NCBI RefSeq assembly: GCF_000785435.2
Contig: NZ_JTDB02000018.1
Location: 19,838-83,837 of the forward strand
Origin: Paraburkholderia sacchari
GTDB taxonomy: Bacteria; Pseudomonadota; Gammaproteobacteria; Burkholderiales; Burkholderiaceae
Direction: 5' to 3'
DNA length: 64,000 nucleotides
Each line of letters opens with the position of its first letter. The first letter of the stretch is position 1. The translations under genes were made by a program, and so were the position numbers. Positions 16,939 through 26,163 of the stretch are shown here, one piece after another. The notes under the pieces were generated by a model. The model did no database searches. It was not told the DNA's origin and worked only from the letters and a program-made list of their open reading frames with translations.

Positions 16939-18015
16939 TCAGGGCACGCGCGTACGCGTGACGTCGACCATCGGCGCAATCGGCGCGATTGGCGCGATTG
17001 GCGCGATTGGCGCAACCGGCGGCGCTGCATCCACGCCCAGCTCATCGGCATCGAACACCATCGCAGGCGGCTGGCGTTTCGCTCGCCGCAAGCCCTTGCC
17101 GATCATCAGCAGATGGTAGTAGAGCCGCGCGCTCAATCCGTACCGGTACGCGTGCAGATTCCCGAGCGCGAGGCTCAAGCCCTCGCGCGCCTTGTCGTTG
17201 CGCGCGTAGAGCGAGACCACGATGGGCACGAACCGGCGCATGGCGAGCCTGCGCGCGGGTTCGAGTTCGGGCGGCAGTGTCAGCCCCTGGAGGAAACGCC
17301 ACGCGGCCAGCGACGAAGCGCTGGTCGTATTGCGCGTGGACTGCGAAACCGAGACATCGGTTTTCCGGTAGTACGAGACATGTTCGTCGATGTAGCACAC
17401 GCCTCGCGCCGCGAGGCACAGGCGCATGCCGAACACATAGTCGCAGCACACGGCGTGCTGCTCGTCGTAGCTGATCTGCTTGACGAGTGCGGCGTCGGCG
17501 AGCCAGCCGTTATTCGGGAACATCTGCACGATGCCGGTGCGCCCCGGCAGGGCTTGCAGGCCCGCCGCCGCGCTCGTGCGGTGGTACGCGTGATTCATGT
17601 GCTCGCTCGACGCGTGATCCACGCTGCCGTCGTGGTCCACTTCATATTGATTGCCGAACGCGGCCTGAATCCCGGGGTAGCGCTCCCATTGCGCGAGCAG
17701 GCGCTCGATGCATCGCTCGGCCAGATAGTCGTCGTCGTGGATTAGCAGGATCTTGTCGCCGGTTGCGCGCGCAAACAGGCTCGCCACATTGCGCGCCTGA
17801 CCGAGTGCGGGCGTATTGCGCTGGTATGCGAGGCGCGCGTCGTTGCCGTACCGCTCGGCAATCATGCGTTCGGTCTGGTCGTCGGGCGAATCGTCGCCGA
17901 TCACGATTTCGATGTTCTTGTGCGTCTGCGCAAAGCACGATTCGATGCAGTCGATCAACAGATCCGGCCGCTTGTACGTGGGCAGACAAATCGAGACTTT
18001 GGTTGTTATCGTCAT
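16939..18015 (-). CDS. Glycosyltransferase family 2 protein
   Basis: A 358 aa protein starting at 18015 with AGGGG upstream. The GT-A nucleotide-sugar fold is clear: VSICLPTYKRPDLLIDCIESC at the N-terminus (read in part), VIGDDSPDDQT and the metal-binding DDD-like motif LIHDDDYLA. The acceptor is unknown; such enzymes decorate surface polysaccharides or glycoproteins. The last 25 residues carry an odd Ile-Ala-Pro repeat encoded by a 9-bp tandem repeat. No other polysaccharide genes lie nearby, so it appears to be an orphan. Confidence 0.85.
   Translation of the reverse strand: MTITTKVSICLPTYKRPDLLIDCIESCFAQTHKNIEIVIGDDSPDDQTERMIAERYGNDARLAYQRNTPALGQARNVASLFARATGDKILLIHDDDYLAERCIERLLAQWERYPGIQAAFGNQYEVDHDGSVDHASSEHMNHAYHRTSAAAGLQALPGRTGIVQMFPNNGWLADAALVKQISYDEQHAVCCDYVFGMRLCLAARGVCYIDEHVSYYRKTDVSVSQSTRNTTSASSLAAWRFLQGLTLPPELEPARRLAMRRFVPIVVSLYARNDKAREGLSLALGNLHAYRYGLSARLYYHLLMIGKGLRRAKRQPPAMVFDADELGVDAAPPVAPIAPIAPIAPIAPMVDVTRTRVP
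16971..17015 (-). repeat. 9-bp tandem repeat encoding (Ile-Ala-Pro)n
   Basis: Five near-identical copies of TTGGCGCGA on the plus strand encode repeated IAP at the C-terminus of the glycosyltransferase. A perfect or near-perfect multiple of 9 bases keeps the frame, so copy number can change without loss of the gene. Confidence 0.8.
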
Positions 18016-18531
18016 GGGCCTACCCCTTATTCCTTAGGGACGATGAAGAGGTTCGCAGTGCGAACGCCATTCGGCTGGCATGACGGTAAGCCATCAAAAC
18101 TCGAAAGAAATGGAAAATAAATCGTAAGACGGGAGCATGCGGGAAAACGCGCATCTGGCGGGAATTACGCCCGACCAGGGCGAGAATCGAAAAGAAAATC
18201 GCAATCCGGCAGCAAGCGCTGTGCCGCACGGCCCGCCCGGTGGGGCGGCCGCCCGCAAAGCCACGCCCGGCGGGCTTCTTGCCCTGAATTCGCATGACAC
18301 TGTATGGCGCCGTCATGGCCCTAAAAAACCGTGTGGAAGCGCGTGTGCATCGCGCTTGGCGCCGTGGTTTTGGCGCCACCGGATTATTTCCTTAATAGCG
18401 GCACCGTATAAACGGCCGAATGGAGAAAATAATTCTGCGCCTGGAAAACGGCGACCAGAATTATGGAAGCACTTTCTACGAACTGCGGCGTAGCATGATT
18501 GCCCATTCAATCAGCGACAGAACAACGAATC
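18016..18531. other. Intergenic region, no gene supported
   Basis: About 515 bases between the divergent glycosyltransferase and cysteine desulfurase genes. Open frames here have no recognisable content. A weak hairpin (TGGCGCC arms at 18357-18363 and 18372-18378) and GC-rich inverted segments near 18220-18280 are present. The last 120 bases are more AT-rich, consistent with a promoter for the desulfurase gene. Confidence 0.4.
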
Positions 18532-19704
18532 ATGGGCGACAAACTGCACTATTTCGATTACGCGGCCACGACGCCGGCCGACCCGCGCGTGATTGCCGCA
18601 ATGGGCGAATGCCTCGGCATCGAGGGTGCATTCGGCAATCCGGCCTCCAGTTCGCACACGGCGGGCATGAAGGCGCGCGGTCTCGTCGAAGAGGCGCGCG
18701 CGCAGGTGGCGGCGCTGATCGGCGCGGCTCCCGACGAAATCGTCTGGACCTCGGGCGCCACCGAGTCGAACAACCTCGCGCTGAAGGGCTATGCCGATGC
18801 GGCGACAGGCGCGCGCCATCTGATTACGAGCTGCCTCGAGCACAAGGCGATTCTCGACACCATGGCGAATCTCGAGCAGCGCGGTATTGCAGTCACCTAT
18901 GTGCGACCCGATGCCGACGGCAGCATCGGCGTGGAGGCTGTGAAGGCGGCGCTGCGCAGCGACACCGGCCTCGTTTCGCTCATGCTCGTGAACAACGAGA
19001 TTGGCACGCTCACCGACATCGCCGCGATCGCGCCCGTCGTGCACGAAGCGGGCGCGCTGCTGCACGTGGATGCGGCGCAGGCGCTTGGCAAGACGCCCAT
19101 CGACGTGAAGGCGATGGGCATCGACTTGCTGTCGATGTCGGCGCACAAGGTTTATGGGCCCAAGGGCATTGGCGCGCTCTATGTGCGCCGCGAGGTGGCC
19201 GCGCGCATCGCGCCGCAGATGCATGGCGGCGGCCACGAGCGCGGGCTGCGCTCGGGCACGCTGGCCACGCACCAGATCGTGGGCATGGGCACGGCCTGCG
19301 CGCTGGCCGCTGCGCAGATGGAGGCGGACACGCAGCGCATCGCGGGCCTGGCCGAGCGCCTGCTCGACGGCGTGCGCGGACTCGAAGGCGTGAGGCAGAA
19401 CGCGCGCGCGGCGCGCCGGATCGCCCACACGCTGAGCCTCACCATCGACCTGCCCGGGTTTTTCCCGTTCATGTTGTCGGCCGATCTTGCCGTGTCGTCC
19501 ACCTCGGCGTGCAACTCGGCCTCGGGCGCGCCTTCGCACGTGCTGAGCGCGCTGGGGCTCGACGCCGGGGCGGCCAGCCGGACGCTGCGCTTCAGCATCG
19601 GCCGCTATACGACGCAGGAAGACGTCGATCATGCGATCGCGAGCATTCGCGCCGTGGTGGCACAATGCGCGACGAGTGCTGCGGCCTGTGCGCGCGCAGC
19701 GTGA
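18532..19704 (+). CDS. Cysteine desulfurase (NifS/IscS-type class V aminotransferase)
   Basis: A 390 aa protein beginning MGDKLHYFDYAATTPADP, as NifS/IscS proteins do. The PLP lysine lies in SAHKVYGPKGIGAL, preceded by the phosphate-binding GATESNN segment, and the active-site cysteine region is STSACNSASGAPS. It makes persulfide sulfur from cysteine for Fe-S clusters or tRNA thiolation. It stands alone, without iscU, iscR or hsc genes, so it is an accessory desulfurase and not the housekeeping isc operon copy. An earlier ATG at 18499 is less likely because homology begins at 18532. Confidence 0.9.
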   Translation: MGDKLHYFDYAATTPADPRVIAAMGECLGIEGAFGNPASSSHTAGMKARGLVEEARAQVAALIGAAPDEIVWTSGATESNNLALKGYADAATGARHLITSCLEHKAILDTMANLEQRGIAVTYVRPDADGSIGVEAVKAALRSDTGLVSLMLVNNEIGTLTDIAAIAPVVHEAGALLHVDAAQALGKTPIDVKAMGIDLLSMSAHKVYGPKGIGALYVRREVAARIAPQMHGGGHERGLRSGTLATHQIVGMGTACALAAAQMEADTQRIAGLAERLLDGVRGLEGVRQNARAARRIAHTLSLTIDLPGFFPFMLSADLAVSSTSACNSASGAPSHVLSALGLDAGAASRTLRFSIGRYTTQEDVDHAIASIRAVVAQCATSAAACARAA

Positions 19705-19953
19705 ACTGTGATACGTGGCTCACATAGTCGAGGAAAGCGGCGCTGCCGAAGTGCATGCGTCGTGTCGCGCGTCGTGCCACGAAGCGCTCGCGCAGCGCGA
19801 CAGTAAAGGCGTCGGGTTCGGCTTTTTCCCGGCGCATCCCGCCTGCGCCTCGCAACGCCTCGCAACGCCTGGTGTAGGCATTCAAGCAAACCCTCGCATC
19901 GATCTTCTGAAGCAATCGCCTGAATCGTTGCCTGATCGATTGCCCGGGCGCAC

Positions 19954-20619
19954 TTACGAAATCGGCTTCGAATCCGGTGTGGGATTGCCCAGGTCGTCGG
20001 TCGGCAGCCATTGCTGATCGAACGCCGCCACATAGAGCGCCCACTGCGGCGCGCCCAGATCCACGAGCAACGCGCCATCCTGCCAGATGTCGTTGTGGTC
20101 GGTGCTGTCGTCGCCGGGGCGATGAATGAATTCGCCCTTCGATCCCTGGTTCATGTGCACGTCGTGCAGGCCGTTGCCTTCGCTATAGAAGCGGCCGAAC
20201 ACGTAGACGTCGAAGCCCGATTGCATCGCGCGCACCAGCAGGCGCTCCAGCGTGGCGACCGGCTCGACCGCGTTCGAGCCGTCCATGACGTCGCTGTCGC
20301 GCCAGTTGCCGGTGTTGGCGAGAAAGTCGCTGCGCTGGAAATCGAGCGCGGGCAGCGCGTCCTGCCCGGTGAGATCGTGCGAGCCGGACGGGGCGCTCTG
20401 GAGCGTCGCGAGCACGGCGTGACGGAAGTCGAACGGCAGCTTGTACTTGAGCAGATCGTCGGCGTCGGTGGTGCCGACGTTCACCGCGATGTCCCATTGC
20501 GCGCCCGCGACCGAGAGGCCGAAGTGCAGGTGGTACTGCACTTCATGACGCCGCTGCGTGGGTTTGAGCCGCGGCGTAGTCACGATCTTGCCTTTCGCGT
20601 AGCCGTAGGAAAGTGCCAT
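19954..20619 (-). CDS. DUF2278 (YukJ-like) protein
   Basis: The ATG at 20619 has GAGGAG nine bases upstream, giving 221 aa. The sequence follows the YukJ/DUF2278 family: YGYAKGKIVTTPRLKPTQ, then YHLHFGLSVAGAQWDIAVNVGT, and the late DVHMNQGS and WQDGALLVDL segments with conserved His and Asp. Members occur singly in many soil bacteria; the fold resembles a phage-type beta domain, but no activity is established. No partner gene is apparent. Confidence 0.75.
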   Translation of the reverse strand: MALSYGYAKGKIVTTPRLKPTQRRHEVQYHLHFGLSVAGAQWDIAVNVGTTDADDLLKYKLPFDFRHAVLATLQSAPSGSHDLTGQDALPALDFQRSDFLANTGNWRDSDVMDGSNAVEPVATLERLLVRAMQSGFDVYVFGRFYSEGNGLHDVHMNQGSKGEFIHRPGDDSTDHNDIWQDGALLVDLGAPQWALYVAAFDQQWLPTDDLGNPTPDSKPIS

Positions 20620-20695
20620 CTTTTGCATCTCCTCAAGTACTTGTAGCAGGGCGGTCCATCATGATGAGGCCGCAGCGTGACAGGAGCGTGGTGCT

Positions 20696-21208
20696 CTAGC
20701 GCTGGGCGGCCCATTGCGCGAGCGTGGCCACCGTGTTCATGTTGCGCGCGGTGCCGTTTTTCGCGGCGGGAATCTTGAGCTTCGAACGCGCGATGCCGTC
20801 CTGGTAGTACACGTAGATCTCGCGCGTGCCGAGGGCAATGCGTTCCGTGCCCTGGCCGCTCGCTTTCTCCAGCGCGTCGGCGCTTGGGGCGGCGTCCAGA
20901 AAGATCGCGAGCGTGCGCTCGGGTGGCGCGCTCGCGAAAGGATTCGCCGCGAGCACGGCGGCCATTTCATCGGCGGTGCGCAGCAGCACGCCAACCGGCT
21001 TGCCCGCGTAATCTTCGAGGCTGCGTTCGAGCTGTTGCTTCACACTCGCAGCCGAGAGCCGGCTCTGGAAGACGACGTTGCCGCTCGCGATATACGTGCG
21101 CACGCTGGCAAATCCAAGCGCCTCGCACATCGCGCGCAGTTCGGTCATGGGGAGCTTGCCGGTGCCGCCGACATTCACGGCGCGCAGCAGGGCGATAAAC
21201 GTAGGCAT
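20696..21208 (-). CDS. DUF1697 family protein
   Basis: The conserved part starts MPTFIALLRAVNVGGTGKLPM at the ATG at 21208, giving 170 aa; the open frame continues to 21253 without support. Landmarks are the ALLRAVNVGG start, the middle VRTYIASGNVVFQS segment and the C-terminal TARNMNTV. DUF1697 proteins are single-domain and of unknown function. The gene is divergent from the flavodoxin gene, about 110 bases away. Confidence 0.8.
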   Translation of the reverse strand: MPTFIALLRAVNVGGTGKLPMTELRAMCEALGFASVRTYIASGNVVFQSRLSAASVKQQLERSLEDYAGKPVGVLLRTADEMAAVLAANPFASAPPERTLAIFLDAAPSADALEKASGQGTERIALGTREIYVYYQDGIARSKLKIPAAKNGTARNMNTVATLAQWAAQR

Positions 21209-21321
21209 GCGCGCATGATACTGCGGTTCGGGCGAAGCGAGCGATACGCGCAACGCGCGGGTATCATCGAAACGATGGGGCGCGCTATCCGGGCGCGTCG
21301 GCGAAGCGAGAGCAAATACGC

Positions 21322-21813
21322 ATGAAGACGCTGCTGATCGTCTATCACACGATGACCGGAGGCACGCAGCAAATGGCCGAGGCAGCGGCGGCGGCCGCGC
21401 GCGAGCAAGCGGGCGTCGCGGTGAAGCTGCAGCGCGCCGATGCCACGCAACCCGAAGACGTGCTCGCCGCGGACGGCTATCTGTTCGCGACGCCCGAGAA
21501 TCTCGCGGCCATGTCCGGCATGATGAAGGACTTTTTCGACCGCAGCTATTACGCGGTGCTCGACCGCGTGAACGGCCGCCCCTATGCAGTCATGATCTGC
21601 GCGGGCAGCGACGGCCAAAACGCGCTGCGCCAGATCGATCGCATCGCTACGGGCTGGCGGCTGAAAACGGTGGCGCAGAGCGTGATCGTTTGCACCCATG
21701 CGCAAACGCCTGAACGCATTCTGGCGCCCAAGACCATCGGCCCCGACGATCTCGAACGCTGCGCGGAACTGGGCGCGGGGCTGGCCGCCGGACTCGCATT
21801 AGGCGTCTTTTGA
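21322..21813 (+). CDS. Flavodoxin-like NAD(P)H-dependent oxidoreductase
   Basis: A 163 aa protein with the flavodoxin fold: the FMN phosphate loop YHTMTGGTQQMAEAAA near the N-terminus, then LFATPENLAAMSGMMKDFFDR, the typical isoalloxazine region of NAD(P)H:FMN reductase and WrbA-like proteins. It may reduce quinones or flavins. It lies alone between DUF1697 and a peptidase gene; a promoter may be shared with the divergent DUF1697 gene. Confidence 0.8.
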   Translation: MKTLLIVYHTMTGGTQQMAEAAAAAAREQAGVAVKLQRADATQPEDVLAADGYLFATPENLAAMSGMMKDFFDRSYYAVLDRVNGRPYAVMICAGSDGQNALRQIDRIATGWRLKTVAQSVIVCTHAQTPERILAPKTIGPDDLERCAELGAGLAAGLALGVF

Positions 21814-21978
21814 CGCGCGCGTTTTTTCTTCCGCTATTTCAACCGCCTTGTTGTCCCTTGTTCGGCGCATTGCCCGGCTTCAAACATCACGCCGGTTACG
21901 CCTGAAAAACTGAGATGGGGTGCCACGCCCGCCTTTCATAATGCTCGTCTCACCGATTAAATGCAGGATGACGAATTA

Positions 21979-22722
21979 ATGAGATCGAGCTTGAAATTGC
22001 GACGGCATGGCACTGTTTGGGGCGTCATGCTGAGTGTCCTGTTTGGCGCCGGCGGCATGCTGTCGGGGTGCGCGCTCGATACGGAGCGCAACCCCCCGCT
22101 TTTCGCGACGCATTGCCGGCCTGTGAGCGCGGGGCACTACTGCGTGCAGTCGGGCGATACGCTCGCCAAAGTCGCGCTGGGGTTCGGACGCACGCCACAA
22201 GACATCGCGCGCTGGAACGATATGGCCACCGGCGCCCCGCTGCGCGTAGGTCAGATGCTGCGGGTGGCGCCGCAGGATGCCGCGCCTGCGGGCGCGGCCC
22301 GTGATGCAGAAACGGCAGGCGCCTCGCGCGCAGCCGCATCGGCCCCATTCGTCTGGCCGGTCAACGGCATGGTCGTGCGCGAGTTCGGCGAAGGCGGCTC
22401 GCGCGGCATCGAGATTGCCGGCAGCGCGGGCAGGCCCATCAAGGCCGCCGCCGCGGGCCGCGTTGTCTACGCGGGCGACGGCATCAAGACCTATGGCCTC
22501 ATGGTCATCCTCAAGCACGCCGATGGCTTCGTGACGGCCTATGGCAACAACCGCCGGCTGCTCGTTCGCGAAGGCGATGCGGTGCAGCAGGGCGCGGCCA
22601 TCGCCGAAATGGGCACGCAAGGCGACGGCGCGGCGCTGCTTCAGTTCGAGATGCGCGAAGGCAGCCGCGCGGTGGATCCGCTCGCGCATCTGCCGGCGGA
22701 TTCGGGGCCGGTCGTGGAGTGA
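21979..22722 (+). CDS. LysM/M23 peptidase-family lipoprotein (NlpD-like)
   Basis: The ATG at 21979 gives 247 aa with a lipoprotein signal ending MLSGC; an ATG at 21961 is the alternative. One LysM domain (HYCVQSGDTLAKVALGFGRTPQDIARWN, cited in part) is followed by a linker and an M23 domain (VWPVNGMVVREFGEGGSRGIEI and GLMVILKHADGFVTAYGNN). The Zn-binding histidines of active M23 peptidases are not complete: the HxH of the usual HGxH is replaced by other residues in this domain. It is therefore more likely an NlpD/EnvC-type activator of cell-wall amidases than a protease. It is convergent with the GGDEF gene, one base apart. Confidence 0.8.
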   Translation: MRSSLKLRRHGTVWGVMLSVLFGAGGMLSGCALDTERNPPLFATHCRPVSAGHYCVQSGDTLAKVALGFGRTPQDIARWNDMATGAPLRVGQMLRVAPQDAAPAGAARDAETAGASRAAASAPFVWPVNGMVVREFGEGGSRGIEIAGSAGRPIKAAAAGRVVYAGDGIKTYGLMVILKHADGFVTAYGNNRRLLVREGDAVQQGAAIAEMGTQGDGAALLQFEMREGSRAVDPLAHLPADSGPVVE

Positions 22723-22723
22723 G

Positions 22724-24163
22724 CTAGTCCTGCGCCGCGCGCGCGACGCGGTTGCGGCCGGCGTGCTTGGCGGCATAAAGCGCCGCGTCGGCGGCGGCGA
22801 TCAGCGCATGGTGTACCGCGCTCGCGGCCGGGTTGGGCGCGCCGCCCGGGCCGCTCGTGGCGCAGCCGGCGCTCACGGTGACGCGGCCCGCCGGCGCGGG
22901 CGTGGGCATGGCGAGCTGCGCGACCGCCGCGCGTGCGCGTTCCGCGACGGCGCAGGCTTCGTCGGCATTGGCGCCGGGCAGTACCAGCGCGAACTCCTCG
23001 CCGCCGTAGCGCGCGACGAAGTCGCCAGGGCGCACCGTCAGCGCAAGCGCCTCGGCCACGGCGCTCAGGCATGCATCGCCACGCAGGTGGCCGTGGGCAT
23101 CGTTGTAAAGCTTGAAGTGATCGACGTCGACCATCACGAGCGACAGCGGTTGCGCACCGCGCGCCGCACGCTCGAACGAGCGGCGGAACTGCTCGTCGAA
23201 ATAGCTGCGGTTGTACACGTGTGTGAGCGCGTCGTGCGCCGATGTCTGGATCAGCGAGGCATGCTCTTCCGACAACTGGCGGTAGAGCGCCGTGACTTCC
23301 CAGACCAGCACGCACACCAACACGCCCGGCGCGAACATGCTGAAGATGCGGGCCACGTACCAGCCCAGCGTGAAGCGCTCGATGCTCAGCGTATTGAGCG
23401 CGGCGTCGACGAGCGAGGCGAGCAGCGCCACCACGATCCACCAGTCGAGAACGAGCCGCAGCCGTCCCTTCAACAGGACGACGGCGATGGCCACGAGGTT
23501 GAGCGCGCAGATGACGAGCCCCATGGTACCGGCGGCCAGGTCGGCTGGCGCAATCCGCGTGGCGGCCGTCATTGCCGCTGCCGTTGCCGCTGCCGCGGAC
23601 GCGGGCGCATGCCACGGCTCGACCAGATCGACGCGAACCACGAACACGCCGAGCGCCGCGGCGAGCACAGCGGGGCCGACGATCAGGAGCCAGGCGCGGG
23701 CATCCAGACCCCGATCCGGGTCTGTGCGCTGGAGCGGGTCGTCCGGCGAGCGGCTGCGCACCAGTTCGGCCACGATCACGAGCGCGGGGAAGCCCGCATG
23801 CCAGAAGACCCACATCCACGCCGCGCTATATGGGCCCGCGCCCAGCAGCCCTGTGCGCGTGAACACGCCAGGAAACATCAGCAATTGCAATGCAACGGTA
23901 ATGGCGGTGAAAGCATAGGCGCCCCCGAGCGCGCCGAGCATCGGCAAACGCGTAGCCGCAAAACGCGCGCCAAGCATGAACGCCGCAATGCCCGACGTGG
24001 TGAAGACGGTAAGCGCGCACATCGGCATGAATGGGCCGATGGCGGGCAGGGTGTCGCGAGCGCGCGGCGCCGCTAGCGCGAGCGTGAGCATGATCGCGAG
24101 CGCGCAGAGGCCGGCGAAGATCGCCTGCCTGCGCGTAGCTGGTCCTATCAACAAGCCGTACAT
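22724..24163 (-). CDS. Membrane-bound GGDEF diguanylate cyclase
   Basis: A 479 aa protein with about eight N-terminal hydrophobic segments (residues about 10-290) forming a membrane sensor, then a GGDEF domain with the active-site signature YGGEEF and the typical AHDALTHVYNRSYFDEQF start. The catalytic motif is intact (GG[D/E]EF), so cyclic-di-GMP synthesis is expected; a RxxD inhibitory site is not obvious upstream. It precedes the T3SS cluster by 245 bases but is transcribed in the same direction as sctO; whether it is co-regulated with the T3SS is open. Confidence 0.88.
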   Translation of the reverse strand: MYGLLIGPATRRQAIFAGLCALAIMLTLALAAPRARDTLPAIGPFMPMCALTVFTTSGIAAFMLGARFAATRLPMLGALGGAYAFTAITVALQLLMFPGVFTRTGLLGAGPYSAAWMWVFWHAGFPALVIVAELVRSRSPDDPLQRTDPDRGLDARAWLLIVGPAVLAAALGVFVVRVDLVEPWHAPASAAAATAAAMTAATRIAPADLAAGTMGLVICALNLVAIAVVLLKGRLRLVLDWWIVVALLASLVDAALNTLSIERFTLGWYVARIFSMFAPGVLVCVLVWEVTALYRQLSEEHASLIQTSAHDALTHVYNRSYFDEQFRRSFERAARGAQPLSLVMVDVDHFKLYNDAHGHLRGDACLSAVAEALALTVRPGDFVARYGGEEFALVLPGANADEACAVAERARAAVAQLAMPTPAPAGRVTVSAGCATSGPGGAPNPAASAVHHALIAAADAALYAAKHAGRNRVARAAQD

Positions 24164-24409
24164 GGAGCCCCGTGGCGTCGAGCGCGTGTGTTCGCAACTT
24201 CGGGAAAGGCGCTGCGTGCGCCTCCGGTTGCGACGCTATTTTGCGCCGATTCGCCGGACAAGGGGACATGAATGAGCGGCCGGCTTCGCACACCGGGATC
24301 ATTCGGCGGTCGTGGTCGCCAAGGGCGTGCTTCGTCGTGCAGACGAGCCAGCCCTGGCGCGGCAAACGGTAATGCTTATGAAAGAATGCACCGTGATGCG
24401 CATTCGGTG

Positions 24410-24826
24410 TTACGTCTCCTCCCGAAGTCTCGCCTTGATCTCGCGCACATGCTTTCGCGCGTCGTCATGAGCGAGCATTTCCCGCCTCAGCATGGTCATC
24501 GTTTGGCCACGCTCGGCCACCGCTCGGGCGAGTCCCGCCTGCGCCTTCGCCTGCGCCTCATTCAGTTGAGTGTCCCGCAGCCGATGCTGGACGAGTGCTC
24601 CACGCCACAATTGGGCATCGGCGTTGCCATGTGCGCAGCGCGCGAGCAGATGCGCGCGCTGCGCGCCGTGATGCGCGAGCTGGCTCTTGCGCGCTTCTAG
24701 TTCGGTGTGCGCCGCGTCCACGACGCGTTGCGCGCTGGCAAGCGCGACTTCGCGGCGCCGGACTCGCAGCGCCCGCACGCGAGCGATCATTGCCCAGCGC
24801 CGCGCTTCGTCCCGAAATGCGTTCAT
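24410..24826 (-). CDS. sctO: SctO-like T3SS stalk protein
   Basis: A 138 aa, Arg/Ala/Gln-rich protein predicted to be almost entirely a long coiled coil, with no recognisable motif. This is the profile of SctO (YscO/FliJ), the ATPase stalk that links SctN to the export gate SctV. Its start overlaps the stop of sctN by four bases, the usual sctN-sctO arrangement. Identification rests on location, length and composition, not on sequence identity. It is the last gene of the minus-strand T3SS run. Confidence 0.75.
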   Translation of the reverse strand: MNAFRDEARRWAMIARVRALRVRRREVALASAQRVVDAAHTELEARKSQLAHHGAQRAHLLARCAHGNADAQLWRGALVQHRLRDTQLNEAQAKAQAGLARAVAERGQTMTMLRREMLAHDDARKHVREIKARLREET

Positions 24827-26163
24827 GGTGCCTTAGCCGGGGCCGTGCATAGGGTCTGCAGTGCGGTCAGCGTTTCGTCGTAGCGGGCGTAAGCGCTGGC
24901 GGGCTGACGCAGAAATTGCACGATGGCGGGATGCATGTCGATTGCGCGATCGCTTCTCGTGTCGTTGCCGCGGCGGTATTCGCCGATCTGGAGCAGTAGT
25001 TCGGCATCCTGATAGCGCGCGAGCCATTCGCGTATCATCTGGGCGTGCGCTTGATGGTCGGGGTGAGCGACGCGTGGCATGAGCCGGCTCTTGCTGCTCA
25101 ATACATCGATGGCGGGATAGTGCCCCGCGCCGCCCAGGCGCGACGAAAGTTGGATATGGCCGTCGAGCAGCGAGCGGGCCTCTTCCACGATCGGGTCCGA
25201 TAGATCTTCATCTTCGGCAAGGACCGTGAAGAAGGCCGTAACGCTGCCCGCGCCGGTGAGTCCGCCCATTTCGATCAGTTGAGGCAACTCGGCAAACACG
25301 CGCGGCGGGTAGCCCCGGCGCACCGGCGGCTCGCCCACGGCCAGCCCGACTTCGCGCAGCGCGCGCGCGTATCGTGTGAGCGAATCGAACAGCAGCAGCA
25401 CATGCTGTCCCGCATTGCGCAGACCGGATGCGATCTCGCATGCGAGTCGCGAGGCCCGGATGCGCTCCGCGGCGGGCCGGTCGGATGTCGATGCGATCAC
25501 GACCGCGCGCTGGCGCCGCTCGTGCAAATGATCGTGTACGAACTCGGCCACTTCCCGCCCGCGCTCGCCTATCAGCGCGATCACGACCGTGTCGGCCTGC
25601 GCGCCGTTTGCGATCATGCCCATCAGCGTGCTCTTGCCGCCGCCGGCAGTGGCAAAGATGCCGACGCGTTGACCGATGCCGCACGTGAGCAGTCCGTCGA
25701 TTGCCCTGACGCCGGTGACAAAAGGTTGTGTGATCAACGGTCTGGACAGCGGGTTGATCGACGGCGGAGCGGCACGGGCGTGCGGATCGCGGGCGGGCGG
25801 CGGCAGTCCATCCAGCGGGTTGCCGAGTCCGTCCAGTATGCGTCCCGGCAAGGCGAGCGGGTCGAGCCGCTGCCAGTCGAGTCCGCAGCCCTCCACGCGC
25901 GTAATGTCGGAAAGACCGACCACACCCGCGAGCGGCATGATGAGCGCGCCGTCCTGAGCGAAGCCCACGACTTCTCCCGGCTGTTCTTCGAGCGTGTCGG
26001 GGCGCACGAGCCGCACCCGTTCGCCGATGCGCAACGATGCGCCCACGGCGCGGACCAGCACGCCGCGCGCCTCGACCACACGGCCGCCATGCAAGGTTGC
26101 CGCGCTCAGTAGCGACTCGCTCTCTTCGGTTACTGCCTGGTTCGGATCGAATCGAAGGGTCAT
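24823..26163 (-). CDS. sctN: SctN type III secretion ATPase
   Basis: A 446 aa protein of normal length with the T3SS/flagellar ATPase organisation: an N-terminal beta barrel, the P-loop ATAGGGKST with Lys177, the Walker B region VLLLFDSLTRYARA, and the arginine-finger area. The PPARDPHARAAPP and LTQPFVTGVRA-type segments are hallmarks of SctN/FliI rather than F1 beta. The ATPase unfolds substrates and releases chaperones at the base of the secretion machine. It overlaps sctO by four bases and sctV by four. Confidence 0.95.
   Translation of the reverse strand: MTLRFDPNQAVTEESESLLSAATLHGGRVVEARGVLVRAVGASLRIGERVRLVRPDTLEEQPGEVVGFAQDGALIMPLAGVVGLSDITRVEGCGLDWQRLDPLALPGRILDGLGNPLDGLPPPARDPHARAAPPSINPLSRPLITQPFVTGVRAIDGLLTCGIGQRVGIFATAGGGKSTLMGMIANGAQADTVVIALIGERGREVAEFVHDHLHERRQRAVVIASTSDRPAAERIRASRLACEIASGLRNAGQHVLLLFDSLTRYARALREVGLAVGEPPVRRGYPPRVFAELPQLIEMGGLTGAGSVTAFFTVLAEDEDLSDPIVEEARSLLDGHIQLSSRLGGAGHYPAIDVLSSKSRLMPRVAHPDHQAHAQMIREWLARYQDAELLLQIGEYRRGNDTRSDRAIDMHPAIVQFLRQPASAYARYDETLTALQTLCTAPAKAP

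Noticed and set aside
22541..24076. 511-codon plus-strand frame over the GGDEF gene
   Set aside because: The opposite strand has the intact GGDEF motif; the plus frame is a shadow.
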